From Kitasatospora sp. NBC_00374 (GTDB lineage: Bacteria; Actinomycetota; Actinomycetes; Streptomycetales; Streptomycetaceae): a stretch of DNA of 64,000 nt. Shown one piece after another: positions 16,269-24,333 of the stretch (positions are counted from its first letter, which is position 1; each line of letters begins with the position of its first letter). The translations under genes were made by a program, and so were the position numbers. The DNA lies in contig NZ_CP107964.1 in assembly GCF_041434935.1 (NCBI RefSeq), positions 5,935,001 to 5,999,000 on the forward strand. Direction: 5' to 3'. Under the pieces are notes generated by a model that was not told the DNA's origin, did not search any database, and worked only from the letters and a program-made list of their open reading frames with translations.

Positions 16269-17354
16269 TCAGGAGACGCGGCGGTCGACCAGCACCGGCC
16301 GCTCCGGCAGGGCGAGGTCGGCACGGGAGCCTATCGGCAGCGCCGCGGCGAGCTCGGTCGCCAGGTCGGCCTTGACCGAGGTCCCGTCCGCCAGCCGGAC
16401 GGTCAGCCGGGTCACGGCGCCCAGGAACGACGCCCCGACCACCTGTGCGTGGCCGCCCGCGGCGGGCCGCAGGGTGACGTTCTCCGGCCGGACCAGGACG
16501 TCCAGCGGACCGTCGGCGGGGATCGTGCCGTCCACCGCGTGGCGGCGGCCGAGCACCTCGACCCCGTCGGCCGCCCGGACGGCGGGTATCCGGCTCATGG
16601 TGCCGACGAACTCGGCGACGAACGCGGTGGCCGGGCGGGCGTACAGCTCGGACGGGGCGGCGCACTGCTCCAGGCGGCCGCTGCGCAGCACCGCGACACG
16701 GTCGGCCATCGACAGTGCCTCCTCCTGGTCGTGGGTCACGAACAGGGTGGTGATGCCGAGTTCCTGCTGGAGGCGGCGGATCTCCTCGCGGAGGTTGAGC
16801 CGGACCTTGGCGTCCAGGGCGGAGAGCGGCTCGTCGAGCAGCAGCACCCGGGGCTGCAGGGCCAGTGCCCGGGCCAGCGCGATGCGCTGCTGCTGGCCGC
16901 CCGACATCTGGTGCGGGTAGCGGTCGGCGTGCTGCGGCAGGCCGACCAGCTCCAGCAGCTCCTTGGCGCGCTTGCGGCGCTCGGCCTTGCCGACGCCCCG
17001 CATCCGCAGCCCGAAGGCGACGTTGTCGGCGGCGGTCAGGTGCGGGAAGAGGCTGTACGACTGGAACACCATGCCCGCGTCACGGCGGTGCGCCGGGATC
17101 CTGGTGATGTCCTCGCCGTCGACCAGGACCTGGCCCGAGTCGTGCTGCTCGAAGCCGGCCAGGATTCGCAGCGCGGTGGTCTTCCCGCAGCCGGACGGGC
17201 CGAGCAGGGCGAGCAGCTCGCCGGGGTGGACGGTCAGGTCCAGCCCGTCCAGCGCGGTGGTGGCGCCGAACGAGCGGCGCAGCGAACGGAATTCGACGGT
17301 CGCGCTGCCGGGTGCGAGCGGCACACCGGCGACGGGGGCGGTAACCGTGGTCAT
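16269..17354 (-). CDS. ABC importer ATPase, PotA/PhnT-like
   Basis: A 361-residue ATPase with Walker A GPSGCGKTTALRI, Q-loop MVFQSYSLFPH, signature MSGGQQQRIALARAL, Walker B VLLLDEPLSALD and switch His in VTHDQEEAL. The C-terminal ~110 residues form a TOBE regulatory domain as in polyamine, iron and 2-aminoethylphosphonate importers. It energises the two permeases encoded directly upstream, with a 22-bp gap. Substrate must be inferred from neighbours: the GntR gene, the C-P lyase-like oxygenase and the shared operator point to a phosphonate. Confidence 0.9.
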   Translation of the reverse strand: MTTVTAPVAGVPLAPGSATVEFRSLRRSFGATTALDGLDLTVHPGELLALLGPSGCGKTTALRILAGFEQHDSGQVLVDGEDITRIPAHRRDAGMVFQSYSLFPHLTAADNVAFGLRMRGVGKAERRKRAKELLELVGLPQHADRYPHQMSGGQQQRIALARALALQPRVLLLDEPLSALDAKVRLNLREEIRRLQQELGITTLFVTHDQEEALSMADRVAVLRSGRLEQCAAPSELYARPATAFVAEFVGTMSRIPAVRAADGVEVLGRRHAVDGTIPADGPLDVLVRPENVTLRPAAGGHAQVVGASFLGAVTRLTVRLADGTSVKADLATELAAALPIGSRADLALPERPVLVDRRVS

Positions 17355-17376
17355 GGGGGATGTCTCCGCTGGTGGT

Positions 17377-18216
17377 TCAGGAGTGGGCGGGCTTGTGGCG
17401 GCGCTCGCGGCCGGCCGCGGCCAGCAGGAGCAGCAGGACCCAGGTGATCAGGAGGCTGAGCACCGAGACCGCGACGGACATCTGGCCCTGGCTGTTGCCG
17501 ACCGCGTAGATCCAGACCGGGAACGGCTGGTAGCCGAGGATCGAGGCGGCGGTGAACTCGCCGAGCACCAGGGCGAGGGTCAGGAAGGAGGCGTTCAGCA
17601 GGGCGCCGCGCAGGTTGGGCAGAATCACCGTGAAGACCGAACGCGGCCAGCTCGCACCGCAGTTGCGGGCGGCCTCGACCAGGGTGCGGACGTCCACCGA
17701 GCGCAGTCCGGCGTCCAGGGCGCGGTAGGCGAGCGGCAGCGCCATCAGCACGTACGCGAGCACCAGCACGATCGGGAACTCGGGCTGCTGGATGAACACG
17801 AAGGTCTGGAAGAACGGCGTGTCCATCAGGTAGTCCGGGCCCCAGCGCAGGACGCCGATCATGCCGGCGGTGAGTGCCACCGGGGGCACCACCAGCGGCA
17901 GGGTGCAGAGCACTTCGAGCACCGTGCGCAGCCGGGGCGAGCCCAGCCGGGCGGCGATCATCGCGGGCACCAGCAGCAGCAGGAGCAGGACCACGGTGGC
18001 CAGGGCCAGCTTCAGGGTCAGCCAGAGGCTGTCGGTGAAGCCCTCGGCGCCGAGCAGGCCGGTGTAGGCCTGGAAGCCGATGCCGTTCTTGTCGCTGATG
18101 GAGAACCAGACGGAGGCGCCCATCGGGATCAGGAAGTACAGCGCCGCCACCAGCAGCACGAGGCCGCGGCCGGGCTGGATCCGGCCGAGCCGGGAGCGGG
18201 AGGTCAGCTGAGCCAT
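17377..18216 (-). CDS. ABC importer permease (second)
   Basis: A 279-residue permease with about six membrane spans (LVLLVAALYFLIPMGASVWF; LALATVVLLLLLLVPAMIAA; FPIVLVLAYVLMALPLAYRA) and the EAA cytoplasmic loop VEAARNCGASWPRSVFTVIL that docks on the ATPase. It overlaps the preceding permease gene by 13 bp and so is translationally coupled to it. The architecture matches the PhnV/PotC type. The extracellular loop between the first spans suggests the usual alpha-hydroxy or aminophosphonate/polyamine importer class. Confidence 0.88.
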   Translation of the reverse strand: MAQLTSRSRLGRIQPGRGLVLLVAALYFLIPMGASVWFSISDKNGIGFQAYTGLLGAEGFTDSLWLTLKLALATVVLLLLLLVPAMIAARLGSPRLRTVLEVLCTLPLVVPPVALTAGMIGVLRWGPDYLMDTPFFQTFVFIQQPEFPIVLVLAYVLMALPLAYRALDAGLRSVDVRTLVEAARNCGASWPRSVFTVILPNLRGALLNASFLTLALVLGEFTAASILGYQPFPVWIYAVGNSQGQMSVAVSVLSLLITWVLLLLLAAAGRERRHKPAHS

Positions 18217-19169
18217 CGGGCGCTCCGGCGCTGGAGGGGCAGGTAGATCGCCATCACCAGGACGGCGACGATGATCATGTCGAGGCTGAGGGCGAGCGCG
18301 AGGTTGCCCTGGCCGACCAGCACGTTGCCGGAGAGCGCGTCGGCGATCTGGCGGCTGATCAGGGGCACGGTCGCGCCGACCATCGCGGCGGCCGTCGCGT
18401 ACGCCGCGAAGGCGCTGCCGAACAGCAGCACGAAGCCGCCGAGCAGCGAGGGCAGCAGGATCGGCAGGGCGACGTACCGCCAGTACTGCAGGCCGGTGGC
18501 CCGGTTGTTCTGGGCCGCCTCGCGCCACTGGACCCGCAGGCCGTCCAGGGCCGGGGTGATGGTGAGCACCATCAGCGGGATCAGGAAGTACAGGTAGGCC
18601 ACCGTCAGGCCGGTGAAGCTGTAGAGCGTCCAGCCGTGGTCGGTCAGGTGGAACAGCTTGGTCAGCTCGCCGGCGTTGCCCAGGGTCGCCACGAAGGCGA
18701 AGGCGAGCGGCAGGCCGCCGAAGTTGGCGAGCACGCCGGAGGCGGTCAGTACCGCCTCGCGCAGCATCCGGAACCGGGAGCCGACCACGGCCTGGGCGAT
18801 CGGCAGGCCGACCAGGGTGCCGATCAGCGCGGTCAGCGCGGACAGCTTGACGCTGCTGACCAGGGCGGTCCAGTACGCACCGGAGACCGAGTCGGTGATG
18901 TTGGCGGTGGTGAAGCCGCCGGCGCCGGTCTCCGCGTCACTGGAGAGGGTGAAGGCGCCGATCACGATGGCGACGGCCGGGAGGCCGAAGGCGATCGCGA
19001 AGAACGCGAACAGCGGGAGGGTGGCCGTCCAGGAGCCGCCGCGGGGGCCGCGGCGCTTCCTGGCGTGCGAACGGGAGGGGGCGGGGGTTGCGGTGCCGGA
19101 CGCCCCGGGGCCGCCACTGAGGTTGTCAGTGGCGGCCGGGGTCGGCACCGGGGTGGGAGCCGTGGTCAT
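18204..19169 (-). CDS. ABC importer permease (first)
   Basis: A 321-residue permease. The first ~45 residues are a Pro/Ala/Thr-rich cytoplasmic tail ending in basic HARKRRGPRG. About six spans follow (LPLFAFFAIAFGLPAVAIVI; YFLIPLMVLTITPAL), with the EAA loop REAAQNNRATGLQYWRYVAL. It pairs with the second permease (13-bp overlap) and starts 8 bp after the binding-protein stop. The long charged N-terminal tail is unusual for the family but common in actinomycete versions. Confidence 0.88.
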   Translation of the reverse strand: MTTAPTPVPTPAATDNLSGGPGASGTATPAPSRSHARKRRGPRGGSWTATLPLFAFFAIAFGLPAVAIVIGAFTLSSDAETGAGGFTTANITDSVSGAYWTALVSSVKLSALTALIGTLVGLPIAQAVVGSRFRMLREAVLTASGVLANFGGLPLAFAFVATLGNAGELTKLFHLTDHGWTLYSFTGLTVAYLYFLIPLMVLTITPALDGLRVQWREAAQNNRATGLQYWRYVALPILLPSLLGGFVLLFGSAFAAYATAAAMVGATVPLISRQIADALSGNVLVGQGNLALALSLDMIIVAVLVMAIYLPLQRRSARWLS

Positions 19170-19177
19170 GTCTGTGA

Positions 19178-20347
19178 TCAGCCTGCGATCGCCTTGGTCC
19201 AGTTCTCGGTCACGACCTTCTTCGCGGCCGTGATCTGGTCCTGGGTCGGGAAGGTGGTGAAGGGCTTCTCGACGGTCGGCAGCTTGGCGGCGGCCGCGGC
19301 GTCGAGGGTGCCGTCCTTCTTCAGGGCGTCGAAGAGGGACGGGGTGGCGTAGCCGCCGAGGAAGAGGTTCTGGCCCTCGGCGCTGAACAGGTACTCCTGC
19401 CACAGCCGCGCGGCGGCCGGGTGCGGGGCCCACTTGTTGATGCCCTGGTTGTAGTACTGGGCGTACGAGCCGTCGGACGGGACGGCGACCTGCCAGTCGA
19501 TGCCCTTGCCCTTGAACTCGTCGGTGTAGCCGGCGTTCAGGTAGGACCAGTCGATCGAGATCGGGGTCTCACCCTTCTCGACGGTGGCCGGGGTGGACTC
19601 GACCGGCACGAAGTTGCCGCTCTGCTTGAGCTTGGCGAAGAAGTCGATGCCGGGCTGGATGTTGTCCAGCGAGCCGCCGTTGGCGAGGGCCGCCGCGTAC
19701 ACGCCGCCGAAGGCCGAGCCGGACTTGGTCGGGTTGCCGTTCAGGGCGACCTTGCCCTTGTACTCGGGCTTCAGCAGGTCCGCGAAGGTCTTCGGGCAGA
19801 CCGGGATGGCCTTGGCGTCGCAGCCGATCGAGATGTAGCCGCCGTAGTCGTTGACGGTGAGGCCGGTGGCCTCCTTCATGGTGGCCGGGACCTTGTCGAA
19901 GTTCGCCACCTTGTAGGGGGCGAGCAGGCCGTCCTTGGCGGCCGAGACGGCGAAGGCGCTGCCCAGGTCGACGACGTCGGGGGCGCGGTCCTGGCCCTTG
20001 CGGGAGGTGATCGCGTTGATCTCGTCCTGGCTGGAGCCGTCCGGGTTCTCGTCCTCGATCTCGATGCCGTACTTGGCCTTGAACGAGTCCATGATCTTGC
20101 CGTAGTTCGCCCAGTCCTTGGGCAGCGTGATGACGTGCAGCTTGCCCTCCTTCTTGGCGGCGGCGACCAGGGCGTCCATCCCGCCGAAGTCGGCGGCCGA
20201 GGTGGCGTCCTTGGCCTCCTTCTTCGCGCCGACGGCGGTGTCACCGGACTTGGCGGAGGTCCCCGCCGAGCCGCAGGCGGAGAGGGAGAGCGCGGCGGCG
20301 GTCAGCACGGCCGCGAGGGCGGCGGCACGAGGGCGGTACACGGTCAC
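19178..20347 (-). CDS. Substrate-binding lipoprotein of the ABC importer
   Basis: A 389-residue protein. The signal peptide ends in the lipobox LSAC (Cys near residue 23), anchoring it to the outer face of the membrane. The mature part follows the class of iron/spermidine/2-aminoethylphosphonate binding proteins: GGMDALVAAAKKEGKLHVIT, FKAKYGIEIEDENPDGSSQD, APDVVDLGSAFA, DYGGYISIGCD, and the helical YNQGINKWAPHPAAARLW. The GTG at 20347 has AGGAGA eight bases before it. The first gene of a six-gene operon, divergent from the GntR gene, with the palindrome AAGTTGGCTGGCCAACTT about 70 bp upstream. Confidence 0.9.
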   Translation of the reverse strand: MTVYRPRAAALAAVLTAAALSLSACGSAGTSAKSGDTAVGAKKEAKDATSAADFGGMDALVAAAKKEGKLHVITLPKDWANYGKIMDSFKAKYGIEIEDENPDGSSQDEINAITSRKGQDRAPDVVDLGSAFAVSAAKDGLLAPYKVANFDKVPATMKEATGLTVNDYGGYISIGCDAKAIPVCPKTFADLLKPEYKGKVALNGNPTKSGSAFGGVYAAALANGGSLDNIQPGIDFFAKLKQSGNFVPVESTPATVEKGETPISIDWSYLNAGYTDEFKGKGIDWQVAVPSDGSYAQYYNQGINKWAPHPAAARLWQEYLFSAEGQNLFLGGYATPSLFDALKKDGTLDAAAAAKLPTVEKPFTTFPTQDQITAAKKVVTENWTKAIAG

Positions 20348-20416
20348 GGGTGGTTCTCCTGAATGAGGTGAACAGGCGGGGAGAGTTCGCGAAGGTGGGT
20401 CAGCTGACGCTGAGCC

Positions 20417-20434
20417 AAGTTGGCTGGCCAACTT
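20417..20434. promoter_or_regulatory. Candidate GntR operator, site B (importer/gntR intergenic region)
   Basis: AAGTTGGCTGGCCAACTT is an 18-bp perfect palindrome containing AGTTG-N6-CAACT. It lies 70 bp upstream of the importer operon and within the leader region shared with the regulator gene, so autoregulation is likely. Confidence 0.65.
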
Positions 20435-20611
20435 GTGCTGACGGGGGTAAGTACGCCCGAGTCCGGTGACGGGAAGGTGAACGGCCGACCCGGAACAGGG
20501 GTCGGCTGCCGGAACGGTCGAATCCCGTCCGTTCACGGACATCCGCAGCGGCTACAGTCGGTGGCGTCCCGCGCGACACCACTGCCCGGGCCGCCACCCC
20601 AGGAGGGACCC

Positions 20612-21388
20612 TTGACCGACGTGGCACTCGACCAGGACCGCGCCGCCGGCTCGCTCTACCGCCGGGTGGCCGCCGACCTGCGCGAAGCGATCACCTCAGG
20701 CAGCTACGGCGAGGCCGGCCGGCTCCCCGCCGAAGGCGCGCTCGCCGAGCAGTACGGGGTGTCCCGGGGCACCGTGCGGCAGGCCCTCGCGATGCTCAGG
20801 GCCGACGGACTGGTCACCTCGCGTCGCGGCACCCGCCGGGTCGTCCTCGGCACCGCCCGGGTGCAGAGCTTCTCCGAACTCCTCAGCTTCACCCACTGGG
20901 CCCGCTCCATGGGGGAGGAGCCCGGCGGCCGGCTGGAGTCCCTGATCCGCCGCCCCGCGGACGCCGCCGAACGCGAGCACCTGCGGCTCGAACCCGGCAC
21001 CGAGGTCTACGTGACCCTGCGGCTGCGCACCCTGTCCGGTACCCCGGTGATGGTCGAGCGCACCGTCTATCCGCCCCGGGTCGGCGAGGTGGTCGCCAGA
21101 CTGCCCGCCGACGTGGTCTCGCACACCGAGCCCCTGCGCGAGCACGGCATCCTGTTCACCGACGCCGACCACACCATCGACGTGGTCGCGGCCAACGCCG
21201 ACGACGCCCGGCTGCTCGGCTGCCGCCGGGGCAGCCCGCTGCTGCGGGAGCGCCGCCGCACCACCGACCCCACGGGAACCCCGGTCGAGTGGTCCCAGGA
21301 CCGTTACCTGCCCGGCACGGTGGCCTTCAGCGTCCACAACTCCCTGGCGGCCTCGGCGCTCTCGCGCCACACCCGCGCCGACGACTGA
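20612..21388 (+). CDS. GntR-family regulator with UTRA ligand domain (HutC type)
   Basis: A 258-residue protein with a TTG start just after a strong AGGAGGG. Residues ~12-75 are a winged helix (RVAADLREAITSGSYGEAGR ... YGVSRGTVRQALAMLRADGL ... RRGTRRVV). Residues ~95-245 form a UTRA domain (LRLEPGTEVYVTLRLRTLSG; MVERTVYPPRV; LLRERRRTTDPTGTPVEWSQ; YLPGTVAFSV). HutC-type regulators, PhnF among them, bind TTGT-N4-ACAA-like palindromes and respond to the imported compound. The three AGTTG-N6-CAACT sites at 15054, 20418 and 24057 fit this site type. I infer it represses the importer, phospholipase and oxygenase units. Confidence 0.9.
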   Translation: MTDVALDQDRAAGSLYRRVAADLREAITSGSYGEAGRLPAEGALAEQYGVSRGTVRQALAMLRADGLVTSRRGTRRVVLGTARVQSFSELLSFTHWARSMGEEPGGRLESLIRRPADAAEREHLRLEPGTEVYVTLRLRTLSGTPVMVERTVYPPRVGEVVARLPADVVSHTEPLREHGILFTDADHTIDVVAANADDARLLGCRRGSPLLRERRRTTDPTGTPVEWSQDRYLPGTVAFSVHNSLAASALSRHTRADD

Positions 21389-21539
21389 CCGCGCCCGGTG
21401 CGCCCGGCGGCCCTTCGGGTGGACGGGGGTGCGCGGGCGGCCGGTCGTGCGGGGTATCCGTGCGCATCCCAGGAGGATGGGACCCTCAGGGCGCTACCCT
21501 GACGGCCAGTGTGATGATCTGCCTTTAGGGGATGGTGCT

Positions 21540-22394
21540 GTGACGTCACGTCAGGAAATCTCGACCCTGCCCGAGCCCGACCCCGCCGAGCAGGGGGAAT
21601 GGGAACGCCTGGGAGTCGACACCAGCGCGCCGCACTCGGCGCGGGTCTACGACTACTGGCTCGGCGGCAAGACCAACTTCGCCCCCGACCGCGCGATGGG
21701 CCAGGCCTTCGAGGAGGCCATCCCCAGCATCCGCGCGATGGCCAAGGAGAACCGCGCCTTCCAGGGCCGGGCCGTCCGCCACCTGGCCCGGGAGCACGGC
21801 ATCCGCCAGTTCCTCGACCTCGGCACCGGCATCCCGACCTCCCCCAACACCCACGACATCGCCGAGGCCGTCAGCCCCGGCACCCGGGTGGTCTACGTCG
21901 ACAACGATCCGATCGTGCTGGCCCACGCCCGTGCGCTGATGGTGAGCACTGCGGGCGCCCGCACCACCTACCTCCACGCGGACCTGCGCAAGCCCGCCGA
22001 GCTGCTGGCCGACCCCGAGCTCACCGCCACCCTGGACCTCGACCGGCCGGTGGGCCTGCTGCTGATCGCCGTCCTGATGCTGATCGCCGACGAGGACGAC
22101 CCGTGGGGCAAGGTCGCCGAACTGCGCGACGCGCTCCCGTCCGGCAGCTGCATCGCGCTGACCCATCCCACCCAGGACTTCGACCCCGAGACCGTGGCCA
22201 CCGTCGCCGCCGCCGCGCAGCAGGGCGGGATGACGCTGGTGCCGCGCACCCGGGACGAGGTCACCCGGTTCTTCGACGGCTGGGAGCTGCTGGAGCCCGG
22301 CGTCTCCCCGGTGATGGCCTGGCGCCCCGACGGCGAACCGCCGGCGGACCCGACCGCCGCGTACTACTGGGGCGCCGTCGCCCGCAAGAAGTAG
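21540..22394 (+). CDS. DUF574-type SAM-dependent methyltransferase
   Basis: A 284-residue protein of the actinomycete-specific DUF574 (Methyltransf_19) family: DTSAPHSARVYDYWLGGKTN near the start, FLDLGTGIPTSPNTHDIAEA (SAM loop), VVYVDNDPIVLAHARAL, then LLLIAVLMLIADEDDP and ALTHPTQD. The GTG at 21540 follows AGGGGATGG. Streptomycetes carry many copies; targets are unknown. It is downstream of the GntR gene by 151 bp and probably has its own promoter. No evidence ties it to phosphonate use. Confidence 0.9.
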   Translation: MTSRQEISTLPEPDPAEQGEWERLGVDTSAPHSARVYDYWLGGKTNFAPDRAMGQAFEEAIPSIRAMAKENRAFQGRAVRHLAREHGIRQFLDLGTGIPTSPNTHDIAEAVSPGTRVVYVDNDPIVLAHARALMVSTAGARTTYLHADLRKPAELLADPELTATLDLDRPVGLLLIAVLMLIADEDDPWGKVAELRDALPSGSCIALTHPTQDFDPETVATVAAAAQQGGMTLVPRTRDEVTRFFDGWELLEPGVSPVMAWRPDGEPPADPTAAYYWGAVARKK

Positions 22395-22403
22395 GCCTGC
22401 GGA

Positions 22404-22441
22404 CCGTCGGGCCCGCACCGCGGCGGTGCGCGGCCCGACGG
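22404..22441. terminator. Bidirectional terminator
   Basis: CCGTCGGGC...GCACCG pairs with CGGTGC...GCCCGACGG, with small internal bulges, between the convergent methyltransferase and oxygenase genes. Confidence 0.8.
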
Positions 22442-22458
22442 CGAGCCGCCTCAGCGCC

Positions 22459-24030
22459 TCAGCACATCAGCGCGGCGAGCAGCGGCCGGAAGTGCGCGAA
22501 GCCCGGGATCCGGGCGCCGGCGTCCTTGGCCTGCTCGTCCCAGCGGCGGACGGCCACCGCGTCCGCGGCCCCCGGCAGCGCGGCGAACCCGGCCGCCTCG
22601 CGCTCGTCCATCGGCCCGCCCTGCACCCGCAGGGTGTACTCCGAGGCCTCCGACAGTCGCTCCCGGTACCCCGGCTCCACCGCGCAGAGATAGCGCTTGG
22701 CGGCCACGTGCAGCCGGACCGGCTCCGTCACCTCGGGGCCGAACCACCGGCCCAGCCAGTCGGCGCCGGTGTGGCTGTGCCGGTTGTCCCGGCCCTGCAT
22801 CAACTCCAGCCCCGAGCCGTTGAAGTGGCCGACGTCGTGCAGCAGTGCGGCCGCGACCAGGTGCGGCGGCGCGCCGGCCGCCTCGGCCAGTGCGCCGGCC
22901 TGCAGCATGTGCTGGGCCATGGTCACCTCCTCGCCCAGGTACTCGGCGGCGCCCTCGCCCTCGAACAGCTGCTCAAGGGTGTCCAGCGCGGCCGACCTCC
23001 GGTGCAGCACGGCCAGGGTGCTCGCCAGCGAGTCCAGGTCGGCGTAGCAGCCCTGCAGGTGGCGGTGGCCGTCCTGCTCGAAGGCCGTCCGGGCGTGCAG
23101 CAGCCGGGTGTTGTCGAAGATCAGGCAGTCGCCGGGCCCGAGCCGGAAGGTCAGCCGGAGCTCCGGGCGCAGGGTGATCGCGGCGAACCGGCGGTACGCG
23201 GCGTAGAAGGCGTCCAGCTCGGCGGCGGGCAGCCGCAGGGTGCCGATCGAACGGTTGTTGAACCGGACCTCGCGGATCCGCCCGCGCGGGTCGGTGCCGA
23301 TCAGCGGCTGCTCCGCGGACAGCTCGGTGCGGCGGTCCCGGAAGACGAACGGGACGGGAGTCGCGGTGAGGACCGCGAAGTCCGCCGGGTGCTCGGTGCG
23401 CAGCAGGTCGGCCGCGCGGAAGCCGTCCACCAGGCCGGAGTCGCCGCCGGTCGCGTCGTTGCGCAGGCAGTGCAGCAGCTGGAGGGTCGGCACCGGGTCG
23501 CGGTACGGGTTGTCGGTGTGCGGGGCGATGGCGGCGCTGGTGAAGGCCAGGTTGTTGGGGTCCGGCTCGATCCGGACGTCGAACAGCTCCCCGTAGTTGG
23601 TCCTCCGGACGTACCCGAAGGTGCGGGCCACCTCCAGCACCTGCCGGTCCTCGCCCGGCACCCCGCGCAGCACCGCGAAGCCCAGGTGCCGGACGGCGCC
23701 CAGCACCGCCGCCCGCTCGGCCGGATCGGCCAGGTACGCCGTCCAGTCCGCCTCCGGCAGGCCGCGGGTGAAGTCCGCCGCCGCCCACAGCCGCTTGCCC
23801 TGTTCGGTGCGCCCGTCGACCTCACCCGCCTCGTCCAGCCAGCCGAGCGGGTACGCGGAGCGGTGGCCGTCGGACCAGCGCACCTCCAGCCGCCCGTCCC
23901 GCTCGACCTCCTCGACGGCGGCCAGACCGTCGGGCAACTCGCCGATCTGGAACAGCTTCTGCCCGTTGCGCGGGTCACGGCACTCGGTGCACGGGCAGTT
24001 GTCGCGCAGCCAGTACGGGGACAGGGTCAT
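22459..24030 (-). CDS. Fused phosphonate oxygenase: GBBH/PhnY*-like Fe/2-oxoglutarate dioxygenase plus PhnZ-like HD oxygenase
   Basis: A 523-residue protein in three parts. Residues 1-65 form a GBBH-type zinc domain (Cys12, Cys14, Cys17, His56). Residues ~85-330 are a TauD/GBBH dioxygenase with iron ligands His171-x-Asp173 and His312. Residues ~350-523 are an HD domain with Tyr364, Glu367, His374, His398-Asp399, His402, His420, His441 and Lys445. The Tyr-Glu-His-HD-His spacing equals that of PhnZ (24, 27, 34, 58-59, 80) as I remember it. Together the halves would hydroxylate 2-aminoethylphosphonate (or its trimethyl form, as TmpA) and then split the C-P bond to glycine (or betaine) and phosphate, as PhnZ/TmpB. 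The ATG at 24030 follows GAGGAG; a GTG at 24048 is the alternative. Confidence 0.87.
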   Translation of the reverse strand: MTLSPYWLRDNCPCTECRDPRNGQKLFQIGELPDGLAAVEEVERDGRLEVRWSDGHRSAYPLGWLDEAGEVDGRTEQGKRLWAAADFTRGLPEADWTAYLADPAERAAVLGAVRHLGFAVLRGVPGEDRQVLEVARTFGYVRRTNYGELFDVRIEPDPNNLAFTSAAIAPHTDNPYRDPVPTLQLLHCLRNDATGGDSGLVDGFRAADLLRTEHPADFAVLTATPVPFVFRDRRTELSAEQPLIGTDPRGRIREVRFNNRSIGTLRLPAAELDAFYAAYRRFAAITLRPELRLTFRLGPGDCLIFDNTRLLHARTAFEQDGHRHLQGCYADLDSLASTLAVLHRRSAALDTLEQLFEGEGAAEYLGEEVTMAQHMLQAGALAEAAGAPPHLVAAALLHDVGHFNGSGLELMQGRDNRHSHTGADWLGRWFGPEVTEPVRLHVAAKRYLCAVEPGYRERLSEASEYTLRVQGGPMDEREAAGFAALPGAADAVAVRRWDEQAKDAGARIPGFAHFRPLLAALMC

Positions 24031-24056
24031 CGTCTCTCGACTCCTCACGGTGCGTC

Positions 24057-24072
24057 AGTTGTACAGACAACT
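24057..24072. promoter_or_regulatory. Candidate GntR operator, site C (fused oxygenase)
   Basis: AGTTGTACAGACAACT is a perfect 16-bp palindrome 26 bp upstream of the oxygenase ATG and contains TTGT-N4-ACAA, the shape bound by HutC-type GntR regulators. The rest of the intergenic stretch 24031-24333 shows nothing further that I can name. Confidence 0.65.
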
Positions 24073-24333
24073 TTTCTGCACCCCGACCCTGCCGAAGCAC
24101 GGTGATGGCGACCCGTCCAGCAGATGTCCGGCGAGCGAACAGCGGACCGTGCGCGCGATAACCCTCCGGGTGCCGGAGGCGGGCTGCGCCAGGCGGCGAG
24201 CAGGTCGGGCGCGACGCCGGGGCATGCACCATCGCTCACCTGCTGTAGTGGTGTGAACCCGGACGGATGCGGGGGCAAGTCCGCCGCATCGCGGTCTGCC
24301 GGCGGGCGGAGCGGCCTCGGTAGAGTGCGGCCC

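Noticed and set aside
20360..20380. Single GTTCACCTCAT as a PHO box before the importer operon
   Set aside because: Only one 11-bp unit, without an adjacent repeat.
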